DNA from: Candidatus Synoicihabitans palmerolidicus
GTDB taxonomy: Bacteria > Verrucomicrobiota > Verrucomicrobiia > Opitutales > Opitutaceae
Direction of reading: 5' to 3'
DNA: 64,000 nt
Assembly (NCBI GenBank): GCA_020809425.1
Contig: JAGGDC010000010.1
Span: 1 to 64,000 of the forward strand
The position numbers and the translations under genes are program-made. Positions 9,198 to 19,217 of this stretch are shown in pieces (position 1 is the stretch's first letter; each line of letters begins with the position of its first letter). The notes under the pieces are model-generated. The model was not told where the DNA came from. It did no database searches and worked only from the letters and a program-made list of their open reading frames with translations.

Positions 9198-10585
9198 GTT
9201 TCGATAAGTGACCGATAGCGCTGCGACAAAACTGCCGCCGCCCCCGTCATTAATTGATCGGCGATCAGGTCCACGTGCCGGTTACGCCAGTCGGCCATCG
9301 CCGTTCCGCGTACCCATTGGTTAAAAGCTCCCAAGGCCGGACCTGAGTGGATTTGAAAATCAGTTTGTTCGGCGGGTTCTCCCGCTAGGGCCAGTCGTGA
9401 CGTGTGGACAAAATACCAGCGAAAGATCAGCGCCATGCGATGCTTCGGATCGCGTTCGGCTCGAGCAATGACAGCGGGTGCTCGCTGCGCGTAAAACATT
9501 CGGGTCTCCTCCCACACCGCATCGAAGGAGCGTTTGAAATAACGCGTCTCAATCTGCTCCCGGGTTTTTGCATCGATCTGCTCAATCGAATCATACTGGC
9601 GATAGAGATCATACAGTTTCTTCGCGCGGCCCGGGAAAAGCAGTCCACGCTTAAATACCTGCACCTTGGCGCCCATTTCAAACATGTCGCCCGCCGGCAC
9701 AATATCCATGTCCTGCGCCTCCGCCGCTTGCAGCATATCCTTCACTCGATCACTGGTCCCAGCTTCGACCGTGCATTGATTGACGGAACCCGTGAGCACA
9801 AAGTCGGCCCCCACTACAAACGATGCAGCCACCGCTTCCGGCGTCCCGAGTCCGCCGGCCGCGCCCACCCCAATCTTTCGCGCGTAGCCATGTTCCCGAC
9901 TCAAGTCGTCTCGCAGCCTCAGAATGACTGGCAGTAACACATAAGCGACTCCACGATCCGTGTGTCCGCCCGAGTCTGATTCCACACAAATATCGTCCGC
10001 CACCGGCACCGTCGCCCCCCATTCCGCCTCCTCGGCGTTGATTAGTCCGCTCGCCAGTAGTGTCCGACGCAATACGTCTGGCACCGGACGTAAAAACTGC
10101 GCCGCTACTTCTGGGCGCGAGATCTTTGTCATAATCTGCCTCGGAGATCTTACCACACCGTCGGCATCGCGCGTCATCCCCCTCAATCGCAACCAGGCCA
10201 AATCCATCGAGATCTGGGTAAAGGCCGCCGCTTCGATGCGGGGCACGCGGCGTTCTAGTAATATCTCCGCAGTCGCGTGTTCGATCTCCGGATCGAAGGG
10301 TGCCGCCAGAAAATTGGCCCCATAAATTCCGGTTCCGCCCAACTGCTCCCCGATCCATTGCAAGTCTCGGTCTATCCGCTCGGGTTTGAGCCCACCCGTG
10401 CCTAAAAACCCCAACAACCTCGCTCGCCCAATGCGTACCACCAGCTCTTTTGAGGCAATCCCTTTGTACATCGCTCCCGCGACATAGGCGTATTTTATTC
10501 CATGACGCCGTCGAAAAGCATCGCAGCCTAGCCGCCCCGGGTCGATCGCACGTAACGTTGGGGAATCCGTATCAGCCAAGGGCAT
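9194..10585 (-). CDS. Trans-acting FMN enoylreductase (PfaD family)
   Basis: NADPH/FMN enoylreductase of about 463 aa with a 2-nitropropane-dioxygenase-like TIM barrel. It acts in trans on PKS modules that lack an ER. Typical segments are KYAYVAGAMYKGIAS near the N-terminus, LGFLGTGGLKPERID, and the FMN-binding GVGAAGGLGTPEAVAASF followed by VLTGSVNQCTVEAGTS. None of the ten PKS modules here has an ER, but the proposed product is saturated at C12-C13 and C4-C5, so this protein should serve two modules. The open frame reaches 10690 inside the PPTase gene. I prefer the ATG at 10585 (MPLADTDSP), 14 bases after the PPTase stop, although the ribosome-binding site there is weak. Confidence 0.94.
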   Translation of the reverse strand: MPLADTDSPTLRAIDPGRLGCDAFRRRHGIKYAYVAGAMYKGIASKELVVRIGRARLLGFLGTGGLKPERIDRDLQWIGEQLGGTGIYGANFLAAPFDPEIEHATAEILLERRVPRIEAAAFTQISMDLAWLRLRGMTRDADGVVRSPRQIMTKISRPEVAAQFLRPVPDVLRRTLLASGLINAEEAEWGATVPVADDICVESDSGGHTDRGVAYVLLPVILRLRDDLSREHGYARKIGVGAAGGLGTPEAVAASFVVGADFVLTGSVNQCTVEAGTSDRVKDMLQAAEAQDMDIVPAGDMFEMGAKVQVFKRGLLFPGRAKKLYDLYRQYDSIEQIDAKTREQIETRYFKRSFDAVWEETRMFYAQRAPAVIARAERDPKHRMALIFRWYFVHTSRLALAGEPAEQTDFQIHSGPALGAFNQWVRGTAMADWRNRHVDLIADQLMTGAAAVLSQRYRSLIET

Positions 10586-10599
10586 AAATCGATCAAAAC

Positions 10600-11409
10600 T
10601 CACCGCAAATTGATGGTCGTGAAACAGTTCCCGAGTGCCAAGGCGGGTTTCTGCGGTAATGCCACTGCCAGAGCAAACTCCCTTAACCAATAGGCTTGGA
10701 CGCCGTACTGTGCAAAGTGCCGGTAGCTGCCGCGCACGCCCGGTTCACCCGGTATCGACTCGACCTCCGCTATTTCGTAAAAAGAGCGCGGCGCCATCAG
10801 GCCGGTGCGCAATACCTTCGCCAATGCCTCCCGGATCGCCCAACTCACCGTCGGGCAGCGTTCCGCTGGCACCCCCGCCCGCGCCAAGGCAGACCATTCC
10901 TCCGTGGAGATCTCGCGTCGCAAAATTTCCGCATGGGCGGGATCATCGCATTCCAGATCCACCGCCATCGGATGACCTTCGTCTACCGCCAACGCCGCGG
11001 CCCAAGCACCGCTGTGGGTAATACTCACAAGTGGGTTACCCGCGTTCCCGTTACCGTCATTGCCGTCGCGCACCACAGGTTGTCCGAACACTCCCGCCGC
11101 GACATGCCAAGCCTTGGCAGGCACCTCCGGTTTCCACGCCCCAAGCGCTAGTTTTGCAGCGTACCGACCTCTCAAGAATTCATCCTGTCGTCTCGGCACA
11201 CCCGCCGACTTCCATCGTTCGACCTCTACAGGATGTAGAAAAACTTCCCGCCTAGTGTTCAACTCTGCTGCCGGGGTTTGGGTCACGCAGAATCCCACGC
11301 ATTCTCGTGAGTAACTCGATTTATTCTCTCCATTTCGACGCGACTCCAAAGTCCATCGCCAAGATTCCGGCAAGGTATCCACGACCCTAGCAATCATATT
11401 AGTTCGCAT
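10600..11409 (-). CDS. Sfp-type 4'-phosphopantetheinyl transferase
   Basis: About 269 aa. It transfers phosphopantetheine from CoA to the conserved Ser of the PKS ACPs. Visible motifs are FLRGRYAAKLALG, PLVSITHSGAWAAALAV and MAVDLECDDP (Mg-binding acidic residue), and TVSWAIREALAKVLRTGL (the W-x-x-x-E-A-x-x-K helix). The open frame extends to 11544 over the opposite gene, but the ATG at 11409 (MRTNMIARVVD) with AAAGG upstream is more likely. It is the first gene of the leftward tailoring operon, so it probably shares a promoter region with the divergent gene at 11518. Confidence 0.9.
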   Translation of the reverse strand: MRTNMIARVVDTLPESWRWTLESRRNGENKSSYSRECVGFCVTQTPAAELNTRREVFLHPVEVERWKSAGVPRRQDEFLRGRYAAKLALGAWKPEVPAKAWHVAAGVFGQPVVRDGNDGNGNAGNPLVSITHSGAWAAALAVDEGHPMAVDLECDDPAHAEILRREISTEEWSALARAGVPAERCPTVSWAIREALAKVLRTGLMAPRSFYEIAEVESIPGEPGVRGSYRHFAQYGVQAYWLREFALAVALPQKPALALGNCFTTINLR

Positions 11410-11517
11410 CACGGCAAGCCTTTGTATGTACCTATACCCGGAGCGGCACTTACCAAGGTTCGCTCGTGAACCACCCCTTCTTGAACCACCCATTTCACTG
11501 TTCATAAACACCCTCGG
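11410..11517. promoter_or_regulatory. Divergent intergenic region with a 10-bp direct repeat
   Basis: 108 bases separate the PPTase start from the rightward lipoprotein gene, so promoters for both directions should lie here. TGAACCACCC occurs twice, at about 11467-11476 and 11482-11491, a 15-base period. That is the shape of a tandem binding site, but no regulator is identified. A weak pair resembling TTGAAC and ATAAAC at 17-base spacing faces right. Confidence 0.35.
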
Positions 11518-12716
11518 ATGCGACGCCCGCCACCACTTTGCCAATTTCTAATCTGGATTTTTTTGATTGTCCTACCCTCCGTCGGTTGTCGCAAGATTAA
11601 TAACCCGATGCCCAGTGACCTCGAAAGGTCCGGCTTTCTGATTAATTATAAAATTGCCAATCCCGAGTCCAAACTTGGCGAGATTGTCGCTCCGGTGACT
11701 AAACAATTTCCCCACACGCGTCTTTCCCTTCTATTACCACACGGTTCGATCCCATCACTCGTCTTTAAACATTATCAGGAGGCCTCTGGCGTCACGATTG
11801 ATCCGACCTACTACGCTACCCATCAAGAATTCGATCAATTGCTCGTTGGTGGCACTCACCGGATCTCGCCATCGTGAATAATCTCATGATTGAGAGCCTT
11901 CGGGCCGCCGGGAGGCTCGGCGATTTAAACTTCCAAAACATCCCTAACCGCAAGGAAGTGGAAGATGAGTTTACTGCTCTCCCGTTTGATCCGAGTGCGA
12001 GTAGCTACGTTCCATTAACTTGGCGCACTGTGGGCATCGCCTACAATGTGGCGATTCTCGACGAAACTCCTCGCACTTGGAGCGACCTCTTCACCCCGAT
12101 CTCCCCGGATCGATAAGAAGCCGTTGGCGTCATCGGATTATTGGATGATTCGCATCTCCTTTTCGCGGCGGCCTTGCTCGCCACCGGCGCTTCACCTTCG
12201 TCGAATTCCGAAACTCAAATCAAGGTCGCAGGTGATTTTCTCGTGACCAGCACTGAACAAACGAAATTCGAATTCGTACATCACCAAGCTGTTGCTGATC
12301 TACTTCAAAACCATCACCTTATCGTCTGCATGGCGCTATCTTCCGACATTGCCCGGGCCGTGCAGAGCAATCCAAACATCGGGTTCGTCGTTCCCGCCGA
12401 CGGGACTTGGATATCTCTCGACTGCATCGTTGCCTTCGCTCCCAACGATGCCCACCAGAAGGAGATCGGCGAGGACTTCATCAACTTCCTTTTGTTGCCC
12501 TCCGGCGCCGCCGAAATCGCCAACTACTCCTTCAAAGCCAACACCGACCGTCGAGAGCGAGCGTTCCTCGAACCGGCCATCAAATTTGATCCCGCCTATC
12601 AATCCACCACTTACGGGTTGTCACCCTTGCGCATGAGCAACCAGGACCAGTTCCAACAGCAAATCTTCCACCAAATCCCGCCTGAAATCGCGACGGAACC
12701 CTCTTCCTCCGATTAA
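11518..12716 (+). pseudogene. PotD/PotF-like polyamine-binding lipoprotein, broken into three frames
   Basis: The first piece (11518-11877) begins with a lipoprotein signal peptide (hydrophobic LIWIFLIVLPSVGC, lipobox Cys about residue 24). The second (11874-12116) holds NIPNRKEVEDEF and SYVPLTWRTVGIAYN, the ligand-pocket segment of spermidine/putrescine-binding proteins. The third (about 12141-12716) holds LLDDSHLLFAAALLATG and AFAPNDAHQKEIGEDFINFLL. Together they give a protein of the usual length for the family, but two frame changes are needed to read it. It would have been the periplasmic receptor of an ABC importer. No polyamine permease or ATPase is next to it. Confidence 0.85.
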
Positions 12717-12720
12717 ACAA

Positions 12721-13754
12721 ATGAGTGCTGCTACGTTGCCCGACACCTCGCCCGCCGTTCGGTTGCCTCTACGATACTTTACGGGGCTGGATCCGACGGA
12801 ATCGATTTTACCTCTGGTTGGTGGGCTTCCTCTTAACGGTACTATTTTTAGTTTTTCTAAGAGGCATGTTTTTCACGATTTCGGCCGGACATACTGGGGT
12901 GATTTTTACCGATTCGGTGGCGGAACCGAAACAAATTTGTCCGCGATGAGGGACTCCAATTCAGTTTCCCGTGGCATTACCCTACTCTCTACGACGTGCG
13001 GATACAGGAGCATGCGCATGCGTTCAATATCATTAGCAAAGACGGACTGACCATAGAGGTAGTGCTTTCGATCCGCTTCCACCCAAAGGTCGAGTTGCTA
13101 GGCGTGTTGCACCAAGAAGTGGGTCCCGACTATCTCAATCTTATTGTCATTCCTGAAGTGCAGGCCCTCGCCCGGTCCACGTTCGGAGCCTACACGCCCG
13201 AGGAAATGTACCCCACCAAACGCACGCTCATTGAAGAAACATTGAGCCGGGCCACCAGTCAGGTCAGCGAACGTTACGTCGTTCTGGACGATCTACTCGT
13301 CAAGGAGATCAAACTCCCTCCACTCATAAAAACCTCGATCGAGAAAAAACGGGTCGAACAGCAAAATGCTCTCGCCATGTCATTTCGCATCCAACGCGAG
13401 GAACAGGAAGTGGTTCGAAAGATTATTGAGGCCGGTGGCACCGCAAAGGCTAATGCGCTCCTACACCCCACGCTCAATGAGGATCTCCTTCGCTACCGGG
13501 GTATCGACGCCACGCTGCAGCTGGCCTCCTCGAACAACGCGAAGGTCATCGTGATCGGAAATAACGACGGCCTTCCTCTGATCCTCGATCCGTCCAAGAT
13601 TACGCCTGACTCACCTTCAACCAAAACCACGCCATCTACCACGTCGCTGGTCGAACCGAAGCCGCCCGAATCCGACCCCTCGGGAACCGCTGACAAAACT
13701 CCTTCCCCTGCTCCGGCCCCCTCGGGAGTCGCTGGCATCTCCATCGCCCCGTGA
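12721..13754 (+). pseudogene. SPFH/prohibitin-like membrane protein, frameshifted
   Basis: A short N-terminal part (about 12725-12949) has one membrane segment, FYLWLVGFLLTVLFLVFL, followed by the start of an SPFH domain (SAGHTGVIFTDSV). Near 12945 the frame changes. The domain then continues as EGLQFSFPWHYPTLYDVRIQE and runs to 13754 with coiled-coil sequence and a Pro/Ser-rich tail. The first ATG (12721) is in yet another frame, so there may be a second break. SPFH proteins assemble membrane microdomains. The gene follows the lipoprotein remnant directly. Confidence 0.8.
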
Positions 13755-13796
13755 CCCGCCGCCATCTTACCGACCTTTCACCCGGATCTTAGACCG

Positions 13797-15400
13797 ATGG
13801 AGTTTATTAATTTTCTCAAAAAGGAGTCAAACGAGCTCGACCGTCGCCTCCTCCTTTCCGGTGCCGCTACCGGTGTCATCAACACTTTGTTGATATTCAT
13901 ACTGTCGACCGCCGCTGACCGTATTTCGGGAGATCAAACCGCCTACCGCGAACTTTTCATGGTGATCGTTTGTCTCGCCGGAGTTGGGACCAGCAAAGGA
14001 TACCTTCTCCGTCGGAGTACCAACATGGTGGAGGAAATCGTACTCAACATTCGCCTACGCGTGGCGGAGAAAATCCGTCACACCGACTGACGCGCTTTCG
14101 AAACGATGGACCGGGCCGTACTCTATAACGCCATCTCCTCACACACCATGGCGATCTCACGCGCCTCAAGCATCGTCGTGAGTTCAGCCACCTCTAGCGT
14201 GCTCATTGTCTGCGCGTTCCTGGTTATTTTTCTTCAATCAACCGCCGCCTTGCTCATCCTCCTGTCGGCCCTCGCCTTCGTTCTCATGACCCTGTTTAGT
14301 CAACGGCAGCGCTTGGTTGCCGCGATGACTGCCGTGACCACGCAGGACAACGTATTTGTGGCCCGATTTTCCGACCTGCTCGATGGATTCAAGGAGCTCA
14401 AAATGGACGTCGCTAAAAATCGAGAATTCTTCGACCCCGATCTTCCCCCCCCTCCGCGCATCACGCCCGCGACCTTCGCGTCGCGGGAGGCCAAATCGGC
14501 AATCGCTCCGTGCTCCTTGCCGCAGTTGTCTTCCTTCGCCCTGTATTCGCCGAAGCTGACACCGCAAAACTCGTTTTCATCAGCTCGCTCATCATGTTCC
14601 TGATTGGTCCCATCAGCGAAGTAGCTTTCTCGTTTTCGACGGTTTCCGAAGTGAACACTTCGATCTCCTAAATTTATCGAATAGAAGGTGAACTCGACTC
14701 CGCCTTTGATCGAGCTGAGGACCCCAACGCTCCACCACCGCAGCCCGTAGAGCACTTCAGGGCTATCACTTGCGAGGAGATGAGTTTCGCCTACTACAAC
14801 GATAAAGGAAAGGCCGTCTTCTTTCTCGATCCCTTCGAGTTCTCGCTCACGAGCGGGAAACTTCTCTGCATCACCGGCGGCAACGGTAGCGGTAAGTCAA
14901 CCTTCCTTAAGGTACTGGCCGGACTCTATCCGCCCGAGGCGGGGACCATTCTGCTGGACGGCAGTCCCGTCACTGCGACCAACCGCCAAAGCTACCGTTC
15001 TCTATTTAGGCCCATCTTTACCGATTTCCACCTCTTCGACACGCTCTATGGTTTCGACGATATCGATGAGGCACTTCTCACTCATTGGCTCCACCGTACC
15101 GATCTTTGGCACAAGACCGGAGTCGAGGAACGCAAGCTTACCGAGCGCAACCTTTCGAGAGGCCAACGCAAGCGCCTGGCCCTCGTGCTCGCTCTGATGG
15201 AGGACAAACCCATCCTCCTGCTTGATGAATGGGCCGCCGAACAAGACCCTCAGTTTCGCCGCATTTTTTACCGCGAGATCCTGTCCGAATTGAGAGCGGA
15301 GGGCAAAACCATCATCGCGGTAAGTCACGACGACGAACACTATGACGTCGCTGACCGCACCTTGAAGATGCACTACGGGAAGTTCGTTCCCTTTGCCTAA
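13797..15400 (+). pseudogene. ABC exporter of the cyclic-peptide/siderophore type, broken
   Basis: Half-transporter with fused membrane and ATPase domains, SyrD/PvdE-like. Membrane part: 13797-14090 (LLLSGAATGVINTLLIFIL) ends at an in-frame TGA, and the same frame goes on at 14091 with MDRAVLYNAISSHTMAISRAS. A frame change near 14450 and an in-frame TAA near 14670 (inside NTSI-stop-IYRIEGELDSA) follow. The ATPase part (14780-15400) is still whole: Walker A GGNGSGKST, signature LSRGQRKRLAL, Walker B ILLLDEWAAEQDP, switch His in VSHDDEHYD. With at least three disabling changes, the exporter cannot be made as one chain. It would have been the obvious export candidate for the cluster. Confidence 0.87.
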
Positions 15401-15420
15401 GCATTCCGAACGGCCTGTCA

Positions 15421-16198
15421 TGATCCCTCAGATCATTCACCAAATCTGGGTGGGCACGAAACCTCTGCCGAAGAAATTCGCCATCTGGGGCGAATCCTTC
15501 CGCCACCACCTGCCCGACTGGCCGTACCACGTGTGGGGCGACGAACAGCTCGAGGCCCTAGCCTCCGAGCATTTCCCCCGTCACCTCGATCTGTTTCGGC
15601 GTATGACGGTGATGTCACAAAAGGCAGACCTGGCCGCTACATGATCTTGGCGATTCACGGAGGACTTTATGTCGACACCAATTGCGAATGTCGGCGGCCT
15701 TTCGATTTCATACAGGAAAGCGACGACCTCATCGTCGCTCCCGAACTCCAGACCTCCTCGGCGCAGATACGGGAACTCTATAATACGCCACGCAGCGAAC
15801 TCTTCTGCGTTTGGGCGTTACTCAGTCGGCCCGGTCATCCTCTTTGGTTCGAACTGATAGACGAAGTGGTGGCCCGTCTGGGTCGCACCCTCTCAGAAAA
15901 CCGAATTGTCAATTTGATCGACCAGAGCGGCCCTGGAGCATTTACCGACGTATTTAGGCGCTATCTCGACCGTGGCGGTCGTGCCCACCTGGTCCCCGGC
16001 CCAACATTTGGCTGTGCCAATGGCTCCTCCCTATTTCAGTTCGCCCGCAGTTTCATGTTCCCCGAATTGTTCCGCGATGTGTACGTGCGCCACCGGTCAC
16101 AAGCAAGTTGGGTTGATCCCAAGATGAAGCGCCAGTGGTTCCTTCGCAGCCTCTTTTTTATCGGTCCCCCCCAAACGAAGCCGACCGAAAAGTCGTAA
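15421..16198 (+). pseudogene. GT32-type glycosyltransferase (DXD sugar-binding), frameshifted
   Basis: It starts MIPQIIHQIWVGTKPLPKKF, the typical beginning of capsular/OCH1-like glycosyltransferases. The first frame ends at 15644 after MSQKADLAA. The sequence continues in another frame as RYMILAIHGGLYVDTNCECRRPFDF, which holds the nucleotide-sugar (DXD-like) motif, and runs to 16198. One single-base indel near 15630-15640 explains the break. The Asp pair of the motif is DTN rather than the common DTD. The acceptor is unknown. Confidence 0.85.
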
Positions 16199-16213
16199 GA
16201 AGTCCGCTTCGAC

Positions 16214-18261
16214 TCAACTCGTCAATCCGAGCAAGCGGGTTGCATAGTCAGATGAAAATAACCCTTCGGGGTCGTGAGATTTTCGTAGTCTTCGAAAATC
16301 ATCCAAGCGCGGCAGATTCAGCTCCACCTTGTCCGGGCCGGGCAAAATCTTGCCGAAGTGATAACGGGGCCCAAAAGGCGCCAACACCTCGTGCCCCACC
16401 CCGGTCCTGTCCTGATACGAAGTGCCCAATAGTTTGCGCACTAGGGCCACATTTACCGATCTGCCGCCCATTGCAGCCGCGCGTAACATTAGTCGAAACA
16501 CGGTCGATACCCACCGTCGCCTGGCCTGGGTTACTTTCGTTATCGGCTGGGTCGGCTTCTCCGATTCTGATGCCGCAACTCGCGTCATTCGCATGATTTC
16601 CACCAGTCCCACCTGGGGAAACCACCGTGCATCGACGAAATCTGCGGATTCCTGCATCCTGATAAAATCCTGCACAAACTCCGTGAATGACACGATGCTC
16701 GACTCCGCGCGCAGATAAAACAACGGCACTGCCTCCAAAGTAATCTCGGTCACAATTCCCCATAATCTGAGCGCCGCGACCACTCCACCGAACCCCTCAT
16801 CGCCTCGACGACTCAACGCCGCTTCACCGGCTGCGTTTACCCATCTAATCTGTGTCACCACATCAGCGAGAGTACCGGTGCGGATCGAACCACCATGAGT
16901 CGCCGTCGCGATCGCTCCCGCCAAGGACTGTTCCGCGTAAGACCCCAGGTTGGGCAAGGCCAATCCCCGTTTGGCCAAGTCCCTAGTCAACTTCAGCAAG
17001 GTAATCCCACCTTGGACCGTCACCAACTTGCCGGTAACATCCAGTACGCGGTTCATCAACTCCAGGCTCACCGGCCACCCCGTCCGTGTCAGGCAAAGGC
17101 ACGAAGGTGTACAATTTTCCCCACGCCTTTACTCGCTTTCCAACCAAGCGGGCCCGACGCACCGACGCACTCACTTCGAATTCATTTCTGGGTCGGACCA
17201 ATGCCGTCGGTCGCATGGCATAGTGACGACCACAATTCCATTGGAGCCGCCCCGCCACCCCTTCGTGCTCACGGAGCCAGAGTTCCGTAACCAACATTCC
17301 CTCAAACCAATTCATCTGCGGGGCGAAGCCGAACACCGTGCGGGCTCGTTCACTGGAATAAACTGCCCGATTACTGGACATGCGCCGCGCCCACGCGAGA
17401 CCTCGGGCCAACTCCACCGCAGGGGCCACCACTCTCGAAACCCTGAGTGCCATCCGCTCGATCCGCTTCAGTCTCGCCAGTGAAGCCCACTGCGGAACTC
17501 GCCCCACCATTTCTGCCAACGGGGTATAGAACTCCGTAAAACTCAATTCTTCGTGGCCCAAGGTAAAATACTTGCGAAGCGGCAGACTCACACGCGCCCG
17601 CCGCCAGTATACCAGTCACCACGTCATCGATAAAAACGGCGTTCATTCTCCCGACTCCGCCATCCGCCCCCAACATAATCGGAGTCCCCTTGCGCAAAAA
17701 TCCGAGCGGAGTGAGGGTCCAGGACTTCCTCTCCGGGCCATAAACACAGGTCGGTCGTCCAATCGTCCAACTCGTCGAAGTGCCCGCCAAAGTTTGCTTC
17801 ATGACCGCTTCCGCCAATCGTTTGGTCCGGCTGTAGGCATCAAGTTACTGATCATCGGGCAACACTTCCTCATCGCGATAACCATCGGGTCCCGGCTCGT
17901 CCGCGCCGTGCACGGCAATGGAACTCACCAAAATCATGCGGCGGCCCGCTGCCCCCGCCACTATTTCAGCCACTCGTTGCGTGCCTTCCACATTCACCGC
18001 GTGGAACTCCTCCGCTTTGAAACCCGTCATTTTGGCCGCCGCATGAATCACCAAATCCGCGCCAGCAATCAACCGCGTCAGCGCGGCCTCATCCTGGAGA
18101 TCTCCGATGACGACGGTGCCTCCCGAAGCCACCAAAGCCCGACTACGCGCCGACTCGCTCCTGAACAATTCTCGCACTTCGTGGGTCCCCATCAAGGCGT
18201 ACGTCAACGCCGCTCCGATGCCGCCACCGGCTCCAGTGACACTCGCAATCGGACGTTTCAT
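16214..18261 (-). pseudogene. SDR (epimerase-like) fused to an aldonolactone-oxidase-like FAD enzyme, broken
   Basis: The N-terminal SDR begins MKRPIASVTGAGGGIGAAL (NAD-binding glycine motif) and reaches an in-frame TAA near 17847, after LPDDQ. Reading through gives DAYSRTKRLAEAV, the catalytic YxxxK, so this is a nonsense mutation. The frame then changes near 17570. One open stretch (17591-16983) carries the SDR tail straight into the FAD-oxidase N-terminus (WNCGRHYAMRPTALVRPRNE), showing a true fusion. Another frameshift near 17075 leads to the remaining oxidase (LVTVQGGITLLKL, GLALPNLGSYAEQSLAGAIATATHGG, and the C-terminal RYHFGKILP of the D-arabinono-1,4-lactone oxidase family). The usual HSWSD loop that holds FAD is absent. 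The start overlaps the stop of the acyl hydrolase gene (ATGA). Confidence 0.85.
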
Positions 18262-19217
18262 TCCATCGTCAGCCGTGCGCTCAATCGCTCCAGATTGCGC
18301 AGTTCCTGGCCAAAAGGTGTGATGATCGGAAACAACTCCGAAGCAGCCCCGGGATCAAGGTTGTACTTCACCGCCGTTGTCATACTGCCACTCGGTCCAA
18401 GATCCACATAAAGATTCGGCCCCGTCTCTTCCAATCGTCGGACTGCCTGCGGAAACTCCGTCATTTTTCGAGTCGCCGCCCAAAAGTGTTCGGCCGAAGG
18501 AGTCGCCAGTTCAATGTCACAATCAATCGAATACACTGGTATTTTTGACGCCTTGAAGGGCACCCCCGATAAGGTGCTCATGGTCGGCACCTTCACCACA
18601 TCCATGGCTGCGGTGTGAAACGGATAGGCCACTGGAAGTTCGTGCGTATCGATTCCCCGCTGCCGTAAAACCGCCCGGGCTCGGACCAACAATGAAACGT
18701 CTCCCGCCACCACGAAACTCCGCGGAGAATACACGCCCGCCAATTCGCAGTCGACAAAAAATGCGGGGTCACTTGAGAATAACTCAACGCCCGTCAACAC
18801 CACCAACATGCCACCGCTAGGAGCGCAGTATTCCAAAAACTGGGCCTGCTTGACGGCCGCGAGCAAAGCTTCCTCAAACGTGAGGGATCCCGCGACCACG
18901 AACGCCAAGAGTTCCCCCAAACTGTGGCCTGCCAAACGGTCCGGACGCATGCCTCGTGCGAACAAACATTGGGCCATGGCATACCCCATTGCCAATATCG
19001 CCGGGTGGGTAAACCGCAGCGAGCGAAATGGCGCAAAGCGGTCCTCTCGTGGCCGAAACATTTCGTCGGCTAGAGACGCTTTGATCAATGGCCGCAGCAT
19101 TTCGTCCGCCGCCAACACCGTCGCTCGAAAGACCGAATCACCTTCATAGAGCGAACGGCCCATTTGAAAATAGTGAGCCCCCTGACCGGGAAACAACCAG
19201 ACGATTGGCTTCTTCAT
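18258..19217 (-). CDS. AT-like acyl hydrolase (proofreading type) of the trans-AT system
   Basis: A 319-aa acyltransferase-fold protein, start overlapping the malonyl-AT stop (ATGA). The nucleophile motif AGHSLGELLAF and the His of AYPFHTAAM are present. At the place of the malonate-binding Arg (FabD Arg117, LVKARG in the sister protein) it reads AVKQAQF, so the carboxylate clamp is lost. In trans-AT clusters this second, PedC-like AT copy is known to hydrolyse stalled acyl groups from ACPs instead of loading malonate. The assignment rests on that residue and on the tandem arrangement. It is intact. Confidence 0.82.
   Translation of the reverse strand: MKKPIVWLFPGQGAHYFQMGRSLYEGDSVFRATVLAADEMLRPLIKASLADEMFRPREDRFAPFRSLRFTHPAILAMGYAMAQCLFARGMRPDRLAGHSLGELLAFVVAGSLTFEEALLAAVKQAQFLEYCAPSGGMLVVLTGVELFSSDPAFFVDCELAGVYSPRSFVVAGDVSLLVRARAVLRQRGIDTHELPVAYPFHTAAMDVVKVPTMSTLSGVPFKASKIPVYSIDCDIELATPSAEHFWAATRKMTEFPQAVRRLEETGPNLYVDLGPSGSMTTAVKYNLDPGAASELFPIITPFGQELRNLERLSARLTME

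Noticed and set aside
16190..16220. Terminator between the convergent GT32 and FAD-oxidase genes
   Set aside because: Only 15 bases separate them, and the short GTCG/CGAC pairing is too weak to support a hairpin.
3919..18261. Explaining all broken accessory genes as indel errors of the assembly
   Set aside because: Several breaks are in-frame stop codons, not indels, and about 44 kb of PKS sequence in the same window has no such defects.
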